Shown piece by piece: positions 34,411 to 49,960 of a DNA stretch of 64,000 bases (position 1 is the first letter of the stretch; each line of letters begins with the position of its first letter). Under the pieces are notes generated by a model that made no database searches, was not told where the DNA came from, and saw only the letters and a program-made list of their open reading frames with translations. The stretch is taken from assembly GCF_000247815.1 (NCBI RefSeq), contig NC_021700.1, positions 16,583,993-16,647,992 of the forward strand, given 5' to 3'. The translations under genes were made by a program, and so were the position numbers. The DNA comes from Ficedula albicollis (lineage: Eukaryota; Chordata; Aves; Passeriformes; Muscicapidae).

Positions 34411-37400
34411 ATGTTGTGCTACTAGGTGAGACCCCTATGTGGACAGTATGTTTAATCACTGCTGAGGGACAATGTTTTTACCAGTGCCTATATTTATCAG
34501 ACGTAAGTCTCATTTCTGACTGATTTATTGACAGATTCAAGTAAATGTCTCAGATACATGAAGAGAGATTTGAGAATTAAATTAATAATTTTGAGTATTA
34601 CATCTCGAAAAGATAAAACTCGTAACACAGTGAAGACACATCCACTATTTTCTTTAAAATACCCATTAGTAGCTAGAAGCTACAGATTAGAGCACTTCGT
34701 CACAATCCTTGGCCAGAAAATATCACTCCCACTTTCGCCATTCTTCCTAAGTATGATCACTCCACCAGATCATCATTGTGACATAGAGCAAAGTCTTTGG
34801 CTTTTGTTGAACTCTGCTTTGTTATGGGGAGCATGGGGCTGTCCCTCACCACTTATATAATCTTTGGGCAAGGAACAAGTGTGTTGGTTAAGAAAAGAGT
34901 TACTGTGTTGAGAAAAACACTCAACAGAAAGGAATAACCACTCTAAAGTCCAATGTTCCTTAGAAGAAGTGGCACAGATACCTTCTGCAAGAACAGATCC
35001 GAAGTCTGAATCCAGCCCAAACTTGTGAAGGTTTGAAGGTTTAGTTGCCAGGACACATTAATTTAGCGCCACTTCAGGCACTGTAGAATATCCTTGTTGG
35101 TCTTCAGCTGCAGTACCCAAATGATACAGTTTTCCATAGCTCGGGTGTAATTTCTGACACCCCACAAGGGAGTTTTGATAAGCCAATGAATTCTAAATAG
35201 AAAAAGATCCCTATGTGGGGACAAGTGAATTGAGCCCTTAGGCACTTAAACATGTAAGCACTTTTGAAGAGTCATGGAAAGTAGACATAAAGAGTTACAT
35301 CTTATTTCACATGCTCTGTGCATATTTATTTCAATCTAAAATTACACTGTGCCACGACTGCAGCTTTTACTGTGGAGCTGGACAGTATTTCTGACTTTCA
35401 CCTAGAGAAATATTTTGTAGTCAGTAATAAAAATTGTGATATGTGGCAGGCCATTTCGGTAAGTGAAGAGCATTAACAGCTGATTTTTGGCAGCAATATG
35501 TCTCTGTTTCTCATTTATTAGTAACTTGTATTGATTTATACCAGGATTAATTATTGATACAAATATTTAATCCATTTTTTTATGTCACAATCAGGGAAAA
35601 AAAGGCATGGCTGTGAATAATCCATAGAATGGTTTATGAAAGACAAATTCCTCAGAGAGTATCAGATATCCACCTGGTGTCCCTGAGTGCTGGATTTCAC
35701 ATTTAAATCTCTGAATTAGCAGATGTGTACAGTCACACATGGGCAGAAAGACCCTTCTTGATACTACATCTGAGGAGGCTCATGGACACTGTTTATTTTA
35801 ACAAAATGGTGGGGTATCTTGTGCTTATGAAATTTATTCAAAATCTACATGTCTTGGAATGTTACTAACCAGTATCCGCACAGAGTACAACTCCCTAGTT
35901 TTAGCTCACAATTTTAAAAAGACAAGCATACTTATTGAAATCAGCTACAATTTTGAGCAGAAGCCTCCGAATCTGAAAAACACACTCTTCTAATGTACGC
36001 TGCCCCATTAAAAATTACATTCTTAAATTTTGGTCTGAGTACTTTGGCAACTGGGATCCAAACACTTAAAACTAACTGAGGCAAATAACATTTATAGAAG
36101 CCATTACAACAAAAACTAAAAATGTTAGGTCTCAAAAGAAGGAACTTCATTTAAAGCTTACTGTATTTTTAAAAACTTCACATTTCAGATCCTTCCATTT
36201 CCTCTGTTAGAACTGGGAATTGAATAAACATTTTCATGTTTTTTCTCCAGAACTATGAATACTAGAAATATAGGCTTCTATGAAGCAATCATGTTATGCA
36301 AGAACTTGGGGATTTTAAGAAACAAAACAGAAACAAACATTGAAAAACATGATAAAATAGTTTAGAGTCAGCAAGGCTGTTGTCAAGCAGAGAGGACTTT
36401 ATTCAGAACTGTTCAGTCCTATGAAACTGAAGACTTATCTGCATTTAAGACCACCTCTTTTACTTAGTCCCACATAGGGCAAATCATTCACTTCATCTAG
36501 AAATGGTAATTCTATCTTAACCTATGTAAATATGTTTTAAAGGTATATTCTTTCTCTGGCAGTGAAGCAGGAGTCATATCACCAGCAAGAATGTCAGCAT
36601 ACCTACATCTTTAAAAGGGTAGTGTGAAGGATAGTTATGACAAAAAAAAAATTGCATTGCTAGGAAACATAATTATGTCAGTAAAGTGTATCAAGTATAG
36701 ACCAGACTAGAATACACCATTTTCTGAAGTACCACAGAAACCAAATTGTTATTTAGAATTTGATTATTTGCTGGAGCAAGTAAGCCACAGCTGCTTATAA
36801 AGTTTTAATAGCTGTTTTTCACTGCAGTAGCAAATCATATAAGAATATATCAAATAATCTTTTACTTAGTCTTGTGAAATATTCAACAGCATGCATCAAG
36901 CCCAGAACCTATGTTCTCACTCTTTGTTCTGATGATGCTAATAACAATAAAGCCCCTCAAACAGCATAATATTTTGATATATGTGATCCCCAGAAGAAGA
37001 GTTGAATATGTTTGTCACTGTGAAATCTTCATATTTTCTAAAGAAAAGCAAAATATTTAAAGTCAGTTTTTCAACCACTCATGGAAAAATGCTTGCACAA
37101 ACTATCTGGATATTGAAAACTAATGAATGTTATTACTTGCACATACAATCACTTGCAGTGCTGTCTTATCTCAGGCAGATTGTGCACTGAATCCTCAAAG
37201 GTTTTGTGGGTTTCTCAAAACCTGCAAATCCCAGATTATATCTTTGTCTAATGCCTCCAATGTGGGAACAAGTGGCTCAACAAAGTAGAGGGCATGTAAC
37301 AACTGTTGCTCATGAGGAAGGTCTGACAGATCCACCATAACATTTATTTTTTCCTCTCCCCAGGTTGCAAAGCAGCACTGCTGCCGTTAAATAAATCTAG

Positions 37401-38783
37401 GCTGAGGAAGGAGGTGTTTTTGCCCCTCCATCACTTATGTGAAGGCACATGTTCTTAAGCCACTGAGTTCAGCACAGAGAGCTGGGCTGGGGCTTAAGAG
37501 CCAGAAAGGGACCCTGGATAGTATGCTAAGGCAGGCAGGGATACACCAAAATCTGGCAATGCTGTATCAATAAGATTGTCAGCGTCACAGCATGGGTGTG
37601 CAAGCATAGTGTGAATTTGTTATCAAGGTTCCAGGTATACTTTTGGCTCAGGCCAACTACCTCTCTTCTACATCTCAAAATTGTATTTCCAGGATCTGCA
37701 CAGGCCAAGGATAGTCCCCAATAAGAATGCAGTTAATACAGTCAGGAGGAAAAGCCATATAGACAAAGAGGAGGCTTCAAAGAGGAGTCCATTTCATTTA
37801 TTCACACAAATGCAATCTTCAGGTTAGGTTTACACACTGTCTGTGTGAAACACCTTATTTATATGTTTCTAGAAACTACTTGTATAACTTGAAACTGATG
37901 GAATGACATAAGACAAAGCCACAAATGAGCTGTGCATGATATTCATCTTAATTTTCCAGCGAAGGCAAGCATGTATCAACCTGACTATGTTCCTTACTCC
38001 TTTAAATGTATCACAGAGATTTTTCTTGGAGAATCAGGAAAGAGACAGCAGTTAAGTGAATATACTCAATTAATATCTTAATATGTAAACAGTATACAAG
38101 AAAAACACTAATAAACAAAAAATGTGTTTGTTATTAAAATACTCAGGAAAAAAAAGATTGATTTCAGTCACTTCAGTGAACTTCACAATCTGTGTTTCTG
38201 AATAGGAGAAACGCCAGATTTGGAATAAGTAGTTGCCTTATGGAATCTTGGCTTTTTCTCCTGCTCAGAAATGCAAACTCTGAAGTTCAACTGAGCTATG
38301 CAAATCATCTTGTCTTATGCTCCTCTTATTAGGCAATTCTGTCTTGATATTCTGAGTAATGAACTACATAATACAGTCTCAATGGTATGTGGAATCAACA
38401 TGTTACTTCAAGAGCAAAGACACTTTAGTAAAAAATTGCTTGGAATAATTTCTTTCATCCTTAAATTAAAGAACTGCTGTCTGCACAAACATAGCTAGGC
38501 AGACTGAAACAAGGAATGAGACAGAATGAAGTGCTATTGGACACACCTCATGGGTTCTTGATATTACTAGGAATATTCCAGGTGCATAGCTCAGTCCGAG
38601 ATGCTATCTACTCTATGGGATGTGGGCAGATAATTCACATTTCCTTTCTTGTATGTCACTGATCTGTCTGCATGAGAACAGGTTACCAAACATTCTGAAT
38701 AAAAATAAATCATGAAACTCTATTAGAAAAGATCACAGAAATTTTTGCAAGGTTAAGCAAATATCAAAATAGAAAAAGAAGCA
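34411..38783. other. Non-coding DNA, no feature recognised
   Basis: AT-rich sequence with no frame longer than about 70 codons and no named repeat. Confidence 0.5.
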
Positions 38784-39690
<907 letters not shown>

Positions 39691-42600
39691 AAGTAAGAAT
39701 GGATGACAAAGCATATTAAAATAGCCAGATGGACTACTAATCCTAGGATGCAAATAAGAGGAGCTAAATCACAGACATTTATTCCGTCATGGAATTGATT
39801 AAAAGTCATCTGTTTGGAGCATCCTTGTGGAAAAAAAGTACTCTAGTTTTCCAGAAGTAATTAAGCAAAGTCAAGGCTATTGCCTTGCTACTTCAGAGGA
39901 GTATGATAATTGCATTGTCTTCATTAGGATTTTGCAGGCTTAGTTAGAAAGAGCTAGTTGATCCACTGAAGTAAAAGGAACCCAAACAAAATAGAAATTA
40001 GTGAAGGCTTCTGAGCCTTCACTTCAATGCCAGCTGGAGAAATCTGCACCTGATTCGAGCACCCAAGTCAGCCCAGGAGCTCCGTGCAGTATTAGTCCTA
40101 CACTTGTCAGAGCTGTAGTCCCTTCATATGTGCAAAGCCTGATGTTCTTCTGAAAATCCATTCTCTTGCAATAAGATAAGCCCTCTAATTTTCCTATTGG
40201 AAGAACATTCTGTCTTGGGTAGAATTATTTGAGAGTCTCAGACAGCCACCAGCACCTTAATGACTTTAACTTAAGATTTCCACTGCAAAGGAAGTGGGCA
40301 ATGAGCCTTGGCAAAGGTGAAATCTTAACTTTAGAAATATAAAGGTGACCAATTAGAAAGGCACAAGAAAACTACAAAATAGTGACTTGCAAAATAGTTG
40401 CATTTCTGAGGCTAGTTTTAGGAGTTTGTTAAGATTCATTCATTAATCCAGCAGATCTAATTGCAACTAAAGACATCTGTCAAGAAGTTTTCTTGTTATC
40501 ACTTTAAGTTTTGATCTAACTTACTTGGTCCATGCATGGAGGAAGAGAAGACTGTTCTGTTTTCCTGTAGACACAAGGATTTGTGGGCCTGTTGACTATT
40601 TTTTACACCATCTCTATTTACATCAAGGTATCTAGACTGCTTGTATACATTTAAAAGATACCATCAAGAAGTGTTTTGCTATGGAAGTCATATACATCTC
40701 TAGAAATTATGACCTTTAAATTAAAAAAAATTTAAATTTAAAATTTAAAAATACATAAAAAATTAAGACTAAATAGATGGAAGTTCCAAAGCCTACTATA
40801 ACCATCCTGCTAGCTAACAGGGACCCTTTTTTGGTTGTAGTTTGCACTCAGGATCCATAATTCTGTAGTATTTTAGCTGCTGTAAAATTTTCAAGTGGTC
40901 TTCAAGTCTTTCTTGGACAGGTTACATAGTAATTGTATTCTCATTCTGGAAACCTAGCATCAGGAACTGATGAAAGGAACATCAAGTACCTAGGGTACTA
41001 CAAGGAAATACAATTTTCCTCCAAATATTTACAGGGCATAATATGGAAATAAAAAGGACCTTTTGTGATTCCTTTCTACTGACACCTACTTTTGCTAAAA
41101 AAGGAGAATGACCTATGCCAGAAAAAAGCATGACTTGGTGACTTGTCAAAAAGGGAATGAGTAATACACACCCAAGAAATTGGATTAGGCTAGAATCAAC
41201 TTCCAATATAAACACTCCCTAGAAAGTCTGAGTGTGGTGTTTATTTTTACACCAAAGTATTTAAACTTTTGCTGATATTTACAGTTTCAGACATCCCAAT
41301 GTTGTATTTTTCCATTAATAAGCAAATTTTAGTTTCTGACTTACAGCTTTCAGCTGGTTGACATAGCAAAGAGAAGAAGTTAATGACATTCTGGGAAAAC
41401 TTTACCTTGCAATTTTTGCTGTTTAAGACTTGGGAGAAAGAGCTTCAGGTTTCATGAGGCTTCCCTATAGATAAGATTATTATTTATAATGACAACCACT
41501 GATCAGATATAGCATTACACACATTTAAAAATAAACAACATATGTTCACACAAAGGAAATGAAACAGAGATAATCTGCTTGGGTATCAGCAAAAATCATG
41601 TCATGACACAATAAGGGAAATTCTTAGTTATGCTAGAAGAAGGTGGGGATTACAGGAAAGATGATAACGCTGGTAGAGAAAAAAAAACAAAGAGATAATC
41701 ACAAGTGATCCCATGAAAAAGAGTACCCCACCTGAGTGCTTCTTAACCATCTTGTTTATTGTATTTGTCAATTTTACCTTGAAAAATATCCAAATATACA
41801 GATGTTGTCAGCAAAAATTAGGATACATGCTCGTAGCACACATAAAGATGTAGACAGATACAATGCAGAAATAATCATATGACCATGATTAACTGCCTAG
41901 TGAAAACAGACAAAAGAATGAGACTGCAGGTGAGGAACAACTAAAAGTGATACAACACAATAGTGTGATATGAACAAACTTCCAGTCAAACACAACCCCA
42001 GGATAGGATACAAAGAGAAATTACATTCTTGAACAGACTTCCAAGGAGCAATGTGACAAAATTAGTCCAGATCATCTTAAGACAGAACTTTATCAAAAAA
42101 GTTATATGATATAGTTGCCTAAATTAGGAGGATATTGGGCGTGCCAAAATATTCTCCTAAATCCTATATATCCTTGGTTAAAAAGACCAAAGCATTTTCC
42201 CACTATTTCTAGAAATGTGATTTACAACAACAATAACCTGCATTTAACAACTTTCTATTAAAATTTATTTTCTTGGTACAGTTTCTTATGTTGAGAAACT
42301 CTCACTGCAAAACTTTTAAAGCATTCCTGGAAAGAATTTGAACAGAGAAATCAAAGTGGCGATAAAAGTTTTTTAACCTGATGAGACAACAGCCAAAATA
42401 GAATAAATATGTGAAAGAAACTGTGGGTTTTGCCTTTGTAGGGAGACCTTAAAGGCTGAAAGGTGTAGTGATGAAGGTCACAAAGATAATTAATCAATGT
42501 AAAATTCAAAATAATTTGCATAAGCATTCCTGAAATCTTCCCCCCCACCATTTTGTAGCAAATCAGCAACAATTAACAAAGTTTAGTACCAATATAGGAT

Positions 42601-45600
42601 GATCTAAGGTTTACCAGATATATAATTTTCCTGCTGGCAAATTGAACATTGCTCATTTATAAAACTACAGAATGTAATGTGGTGTATGGACTTCACAACT
42701 TGGACGTTTTTTCAAGAAATATCCCCCAAAATTGAAATGCAAAAACATGTAAAAACATGTTTCAACATTGTTGTCTGTGTTCCTAAGACAGATGACTAAG
42801 AAAAGGGAAAATTCCTTCTCTATTTTCACTGTACTTTGGGAATCTAGCTGTTTTCTGAAGTGCAAATTGCAACTTTGTCAATAAATGGGATATTTCAAGG
42901 GGCTGCAAAAGTTTGCATTTGCTTTTTTACTAAATATAAAATATAGCAAGTTTTATTTAAATCTTCTTCTGAAAAAATGTACCTTTTTTTTTCCCAGTTG
43001 CTTCCTTGTTTTTTGAAGGGGTTTTTTAGGTCATTGGAATTAGAGGCCTCAATTCAGTGAAATATATTAGCACATTCCAAGTTTCTTTAGGGCCATGAAC
43101 ATCTCAATTATATGCATGAAGGACTCTCTATAATATTGATGTCAAAAATAGACCTGGATTTTAAACATATATGAGCCAATATTATAAATTATTTTACATT
43201 CATATCTGTTAAAATGCATTTGGTTTTGAATATGGTAGTATAAAAAAGGTAATATAAATAAGGAATACATTGAATAACGAAATATGAGGCTAAAGGACTT
43301 CCTTGAAATTGTCTGATCCTGTCAGATACTACTTAAACATTTGTTACATATATTAACTAAAATAATTTTTGTGAACAGATATAATTTTTTGCCATTTCTA
43401 AGATTCATCTGAATTAGAGATATGAGACATAAGAAGAAATTTACAGAAAATGTTGTTAATGTCTTAATTTTTTTTCTGGGAGTCTTTGTTCTCATTTAGA
43501 ATGCTAGTGATCCCCTCTAGACCAGAGAGATTCAATGGAAAACCTTTATTATTATGCCCATTTTGTCATAAATGTACTCTTTTATTTCATCTTGTGCTCT
43601 CTTTTCAGAACAACTACCCTCCTCTTCAAAAAGGAAAACCCTAATAGCACTTTCCTCCAGTGAATTCCAGTAAAAGGAGGCAAGCAATAATAGTATGGAT
43701 TAACAAGCATCAAAACGAAACCATATGGAAACATGGGCAGAGGATTTGAGCAGGAAAAATACTGTTTAAAAATTAATCTTCATGATTTAAAAAGAATTAT
43801 TAGGAACATTGCAAAAGTTCTGAAAACTCTTAATTCAATGCTGCTACAAAGCCAGTGTTCTGAATAAGTAAAACAATGTTTATGTTGTCAGATGGGCTCC
43901 TCTTAGAACGACAGCCTGGGAAATACACTTTGTGACCTAAATCTAAAGTAACAAAAGACCCTGAAGAACACTTACTGTATCTGTCATTTTAGTCACAATT
44001 TCTGTGATCACTGACATACACTTGTGAACAGGGATTTTATTACACTCTTGTAATACCACTACCCTTTACCTTATTATGAGGAAAATAGAAAATAAGGAAA
44101 AGTCTCCACTGTGTGACATGGCAAATAAAGTACAAAGAAAGAAATAGGAGAGCTACAGTAGTGTTTAGCCTGTTGTTTATCAGATGGGGAGAAAATGTAA
44201 CTTAAATTACAATTAAAAGTACTTAAATTTACAGTTTTCTGCCCGTTTTTCACTGTACTTCATTGATATAAAATGGCAAATATATGAGAAAAGAAGTCTG
44301 AAAGAAGGGTAGTTTTAATGATACTTTCCAAACTGACATGAAGAATACACACACACAACAGGGATTACAAGTCTTTTTGATGAACTGTCTCTCATTTAAA
44401 CTTGTTTCTGCTTTCCTCATGGAAAGGGATAATCTCTCTGAAATGAATGTAAAAAGAAAATTACCCAAAGAAAGGTAATTGCTAGTGTAAGACTTACAGG
44501 CCAGAAAAAACATGGGAAGAAAGGTAAGGAAAGTGACAGTAAATAAATTTATAAAATTAGAAAAGAACTAGTGAGAGGTAATTTCACAAGCCAATCAATC
44601 TATCAAATCCTTAACTGTTTCATTGGAGAGTAGGAAAAGAAAAAGAAATGATCATATTATTTGTATGAAAGACCCTTGCTTTCACAACAAATGGATGAGT
44701 TAGATGTCTCCAGTTAAATCTTGACATGTTAATATCTAGGTCAAAAGGCACAAGCATGACTGACTGTGCTATCTATATTAGTTAAAACTAAACTCAACAG
44801 GAACACTGAACTGAGTGGAAAAGACCTACTTGTGTATACTCATTTCTGTTTCAGATGAAGTACGAATTTATTTCAGTGGGTTTTCCTTGTGTTGCAATAC
44901 AACCACTTTTGGTGAAAACTAAACTGATACATAACCAAATCAGCAACAATTTAGTCAAGAAAAGGGAAAAGTGACCCCAAAATATAAAAGGACTGCATAA
45001 ACTATTTTCTATTATAATTATATCCTTGGAGAACTGTTTTAATTTAATTTTTTAATTGCAAAATCATAGTTCATTTTCATTTGACAGAGAATTAAAGTGA
45101 CTTTTGCTTTGACTGGGTTTTTTTTAAAGGCATAGTGTTCCTTCACCAGTGTATTGAGTAAAATCAACATTTTTCAACATATTCTCTTATAAACCACTCA
45201 GATTTTTCTTTTCAGAACATTTTATAAATATTCTATTTAGTAAATATTCTGCTAATATATATTTCATAAACTTACTTCTATGGAAACAGAATCATTAATC
45301 CTTAAAAAAGCCAAGAGCTGCTTTACAGAAATAATACTGTTTTTCTGGCATCACAATCCTTTTTGCATAAACTAATTGTGTCACCAAACCATTCCTGATG
45401 GAAATAATACAGTGATGGACACAATAAAAATTTAAAGTACTGGATAGCATGCTTCATAACAGTAGAATATTTTCATGCCTTTCATCCAAATGCAGAAGGT
45501 GTGGAAATAAAGATGTGGTCTCTCACAACATGCCAGTGCACAGGGCAGTCAAATACAAAATTCATATTTCCTTATCCAAAGTACTCACAGCCAAAGCAAG

Positions 45601-47274
45601 TACAATGCAGATGGGTTGTTGTCCTCTTTTTTGCAACCTCAATTTCAGGTTCCAGCTGTTATTGGAATATCCATATTTTATTTCTATACGGACAGTTACA
45701 CATATTGAACTTTTTGGCAGCTCTTGTGTATTTTAAGATTCTGAAGCTCAAACCTTAAGACAAAACTAAATTTTTATTTTACAACAAAGATCCAAAAAAA
45801 TGCCCATGGTTCCATAGGATATTTAGATTATGAAAACTGAGAAAATCAGAAAGGCCTAAAATTCTTGAGGCAAACTATGTTTTTATTTTTATTTAGCAAA
45901 CTCATTACATTTCAGGGCCCCCTCTAATTTCTCATTTGCAATGCTAGGTATGCGACAAATTAATCGATCTTCACACAAGGTATAGCATAGCCTGTCTTTT
46001 GACCTGGGGATTTCCACAGCAGGGGAATCCCAGAACTGCACAGCACTGAATGCACACTGCCCTTTCCCAGATCTTATTAGACAGGGATCTTGCTGGAGTA
46101 TGGTGGTGGCAGGAACGCCTGAACACCAGCATGTTCAGAGCAACACAGGAACTCCTATGAGCAGCACAAAGAGAGCTGGAAGTAACATTTTCTTCCATCT
46201 GGTCAACAAGACAGGTGCACAATTGCAAATCACACACAGATTGCTGCAGCCAAGAGAAAATGCAAAAGCATTTTTAAAATGTCTTGCAAATTTTATAGAA
46301 CAGAAATTTGATTCCCAGTCTTGTCTGTGGTTGTGCAGAAGTGCAGGGTCCAATCCTTGCTTCAGTTTGTAGAGTGTGGGAACAAGCAGTTGGCCTTGAA
46401 AATCTTGTGTATAGAGTGAGGTGGGGCCTATTCAAAACTTAGGAAAATTGTTTAAAGTATCCCACACAACACCTACCCAGCTTGTGGGTCTTACTGACAG
46501 AGAATATAATCAAGTTCATTCAAACTCCATCTTTAAAACTACTTCTATAAGTAGGAAAAACTTTAATAATGGATATCACCTCAATGGGAACTTCAGTGTG
46601 GAAGATTAAACGTCATCCTTACCTCCAGTGTCCTCAGAAATATCTTGCAGTGGTAATTAAACTGAGGTCCACTTTCATGCTAACATGAAAGGACTTCAGT
46701 CTGATCTAGCATTGCACTGTTAATATATTTCTGCTCTATATTTCAGTTTTTAGAAGGCTAAAGGAAATTATTTTCAAATGTATTTTACTGGACAGCACAG
46801 TTGCTCCATTAGATACATTTATACCACATATTTTCAATAATTTCCCCTAATCTCTCAAAACCATTCAAAAGCCTATTTCTTCAAAGCAGCTGGAGTTATT
46901 CAGTATATACCTGTAGCTGATGCCATTTAATAAATAGGCAAGTTGAAGTGAGAGACTATTTGCAGTGATCACATTTCTCACAGAGCAGTGGTACTCTTAA
47001 CACTACTCTTGTGAAACATTGAGTATAAAATGAGTTTGTGCATCCAAATGAAGTGATCAGTGAGAGATCTTCAAACTGCACAGAGTAAAGGAGAGGAAAA
47101 TAAAGCCACAAATTAGAAAAAAATTTTGGTTTCAATACAATTCTGTACCTTTAAATAAATTAATAATTAACAAAGTAATCTTTCTCATAATTTATTTTCC
47201 TGAATTTTCAAATGCATGTACTTATTTAGTTTGCTTATGATTCCTGTTTTCATAAGGAATTAAAATCCTTTACA
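39691..47274. other. Non-coding DNA, no feature recognised
   Basis: About 7.6 kb, AT-rich, with no frame longer than about 95 codons. An A/T palindrome-rich patch lies near 40717-40751. Confidence 0.5.
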
Positions 47275-47646
47275 TATAAATATAAATATAAATATAAATA
47301 TAAATATAAATATAAATATAAATATAAATATAAATATAAATATAAATATAAATATAAATATAAATATAAATATAAATATAAATATAAATATAAATATAAA
47401 TATAAATATAAATATAAATATAAATATAAATATAAATATAAATATAAATATAAATATAAATATAAATATAAATATAAATATAAATATAAATATAAATATA
47501 AATATAAATATAAATATAAATATAAATATAAATATAAATATAAATATAAATATAAATATAAATATAAATATAAATATAAATATAAATATAAATATAAATA
47601 TAAATATAAATATAAATATAAATATAAATATAAATATAAATATAAA
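47275..47646. repeat. TATAAA microsatellite, 62 perfect copies
   Basis: TATAAA repeats without a visible interruption for 372 bases, then poly-C run 5, then short degenerate array remains (48237-48260). The minus-strand frame made of Tyr-Ile repeats comes from this array and is not a gene. The true length is uncertain. Confidence 0.95.
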
Positions 47647-48236
<590 letters not shown>

Positions 48237-48260
48237 ATATAAATATATATAAATATAAAT

Positions 48261-48969
48261 CTTATAGATACATGGGATATATTAAATATACATAAAATAA
48301 AGCTCTTTACTATGTATTAATAGAACATATATCTCACAGACATAAATAAATCACTAAGTTTCACCAATATATCAAGAAACATTTCCTAATTTTGCATGAA
48401 AGGGAAACAGAGTTCAGAAAAATGGTACTTATGCTGCATTACGTATTATTATATTGTATAGTGTTTACAGCAATATTACAGAATGATGATTTTAAAATCT
48501 TTTATTCCACATTAACCAGTTTAGGTAATTTTTTTTTTAATACTAAATACCATGTAGTATTTCAGAAAGTGTCTAAAATTTGATCATCTGAACTCAGGGT
48601 TCAAAAACTATGCAAAATGTCACATAAAGACTTCTATAACAGTTGGCAACACAGAAATCCTTTTTGCAGAATGAACTATAAGGACGAGGGAAGTCATACT
48701 ATGTCAAGACTGGAGGGAATAATTTTCTGAAGACTTAATTTTCCAGGAACCTCCCAAAAATCTAAGAAGGAAGAATGAGTATCATTATCAGTGAAGGAGT
48801 GTCTGATCTGGACAGCTAAAAGGACTAGAAGTTCTAACAATTGTTTTACTTTTATTATTCTAAGACTCTTCCACAAATACTCCAGCATACCTAGGATCTT
48901 TCAAAAATCATATGAGAAGGCAGATGGCTATAAAAATTCAAAGACTGAAATCTGTTTTACCTCCAGTTA

Positions 48970-49010
<41 letters not shown>

Positions 49011-49189
49011 AAAGAAAAGAAGAAAAAAAAAAGAAAGAAAGAAGACATAGAAATTACCCTACAGATGTTAATAATTGTCTGGGGTGGGAGTCGGGGAATG
49101 GGAAGGCTGGCTTCTAAGTAAACAATGCAAAAAAAGACAAAGAGGTCCCTGCTGATGTACAACAATAAAAGCAGTTTTCTCAGCAGTGT
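48261..49189. other. Non-coding DNA with an A-rich tract
   Basis: AT-rich. Poly-A at 48971-49008 grades into an AAAG/AAAAG-rich stretch to about 49045. No gene is seen; the Lys-rich frames come from this tract. Confidence 0.6.
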
Positions 49190-49225
49190 CAGCTTAGCAA
49201 GCCTGAGGGTCTGTATTTTAAACCC

Positions 49226-49424
49226 CAGTGGCCTGACGTCACTCACCCTGATGGTGTGTGTGAAGGAAGCTATCTCTCCGCAATGACTGACCTGAAAAGT
49301 GTTTTCAAAGCCCAGTGGGCTAATGTCACTCACACCGACGGTGGATGGTGGGATCTCTCAGGGTGGCAGCCTGGGGGAAGTGAGCTGCAACACCAGCAGC
49401 CGACCATCACTCACTCTGATGGCA
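49226..49424. repeat. Three diverged tandem copies of an 80-90 bp unit
   Basis: A motif of the form CAGTGGGCTAATGTCACTCA then a GATGG/GACGG end recurs at 49226, 49313 and about 49394, with spacings of 87 and about 81 bases. GC content is higher than the surroundings. It lies just upstream of the probable LTR and may be part of the same element. The family is not recognised. Confidence 0.55.
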
Positions 49425-49595
49425 GGGGGTCAGCTGGGATTCTTTGGTGGCCTCCCGGGCAATAGTTAAAAAGAAGATTTTGGTTCACATGTCAATGTCT
49501 AACTTGAAAGCAGCGAGTATAAAAAGTGATTTCTTTTTCCTTTTTTTTCCTTTTCTTTTTTTTTTTTTTTTTTTTTTAAAACTAGAAGGGGGACC

Positions 49596-49960
49596 TGTGA
49601 TACTGCTGAAGGCCTAGGCACATTTCAGCCAGGCCTTTTTTTCAGGTTTTAAGTCTTTCTCTCAGGCTGTGAAACTTTCTCAGCTCCATCCAGGATTTTT
49701 CCCAGGCTAGAGACTTTTTCTCTACTGTAAAGACAAGAGAAAGAATCATAACAGAGATAAACACCTGCTAGATCCATGGGAAAGCCAGGGAGAAGAGGTA
49801 TCTCTTTCTCTGTCCAATGAACTGTCTGTATTTTGTTATTCACGAAGTACCTTATTTAAAGCCATGGCTTCCTTCAATAAATTGCTCTTTCTTGCATCAA
49901 GCAGGAGAGTGCCTTGTTGCTGTTTTCTCTCGCCGCTCCGTAATCTTTCATACGGCAACA
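49596..49960 (+). mobile_element. Probable LTR of an old endogenous retrovirus
   Basis: About 365 bases starting TGTGATAC and ending GGCAACA (TGT...ACA). A purine-rich stretch, CTAGAAGGGGGACC, lies directly before it, as a polypurine tract does before a 3' LTR. Inside are TTATTTAAAG (TATA-like) and CAATAAATTG, followed about 20 bases on by a CA-containing stretch, then a T-rich, CpG-containing U5-like end. No gag, pol or env reading frame is visible, so it is at most an isolated remnant. Boundaries are inferred from motifs. Confidence 0.45.

Noticed and set aside
47275..47646. Regular direct repeats that might suggest a CRISPR array
   Set aside because: The unit is six bases with no spacers, in a vertebrate genome; it is a microsatellite.
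48791..49333. Lys-rich and Phe-rich frames near 49 kb
   Set aside because: They are translations of the A-rich tract at 48971-49045.
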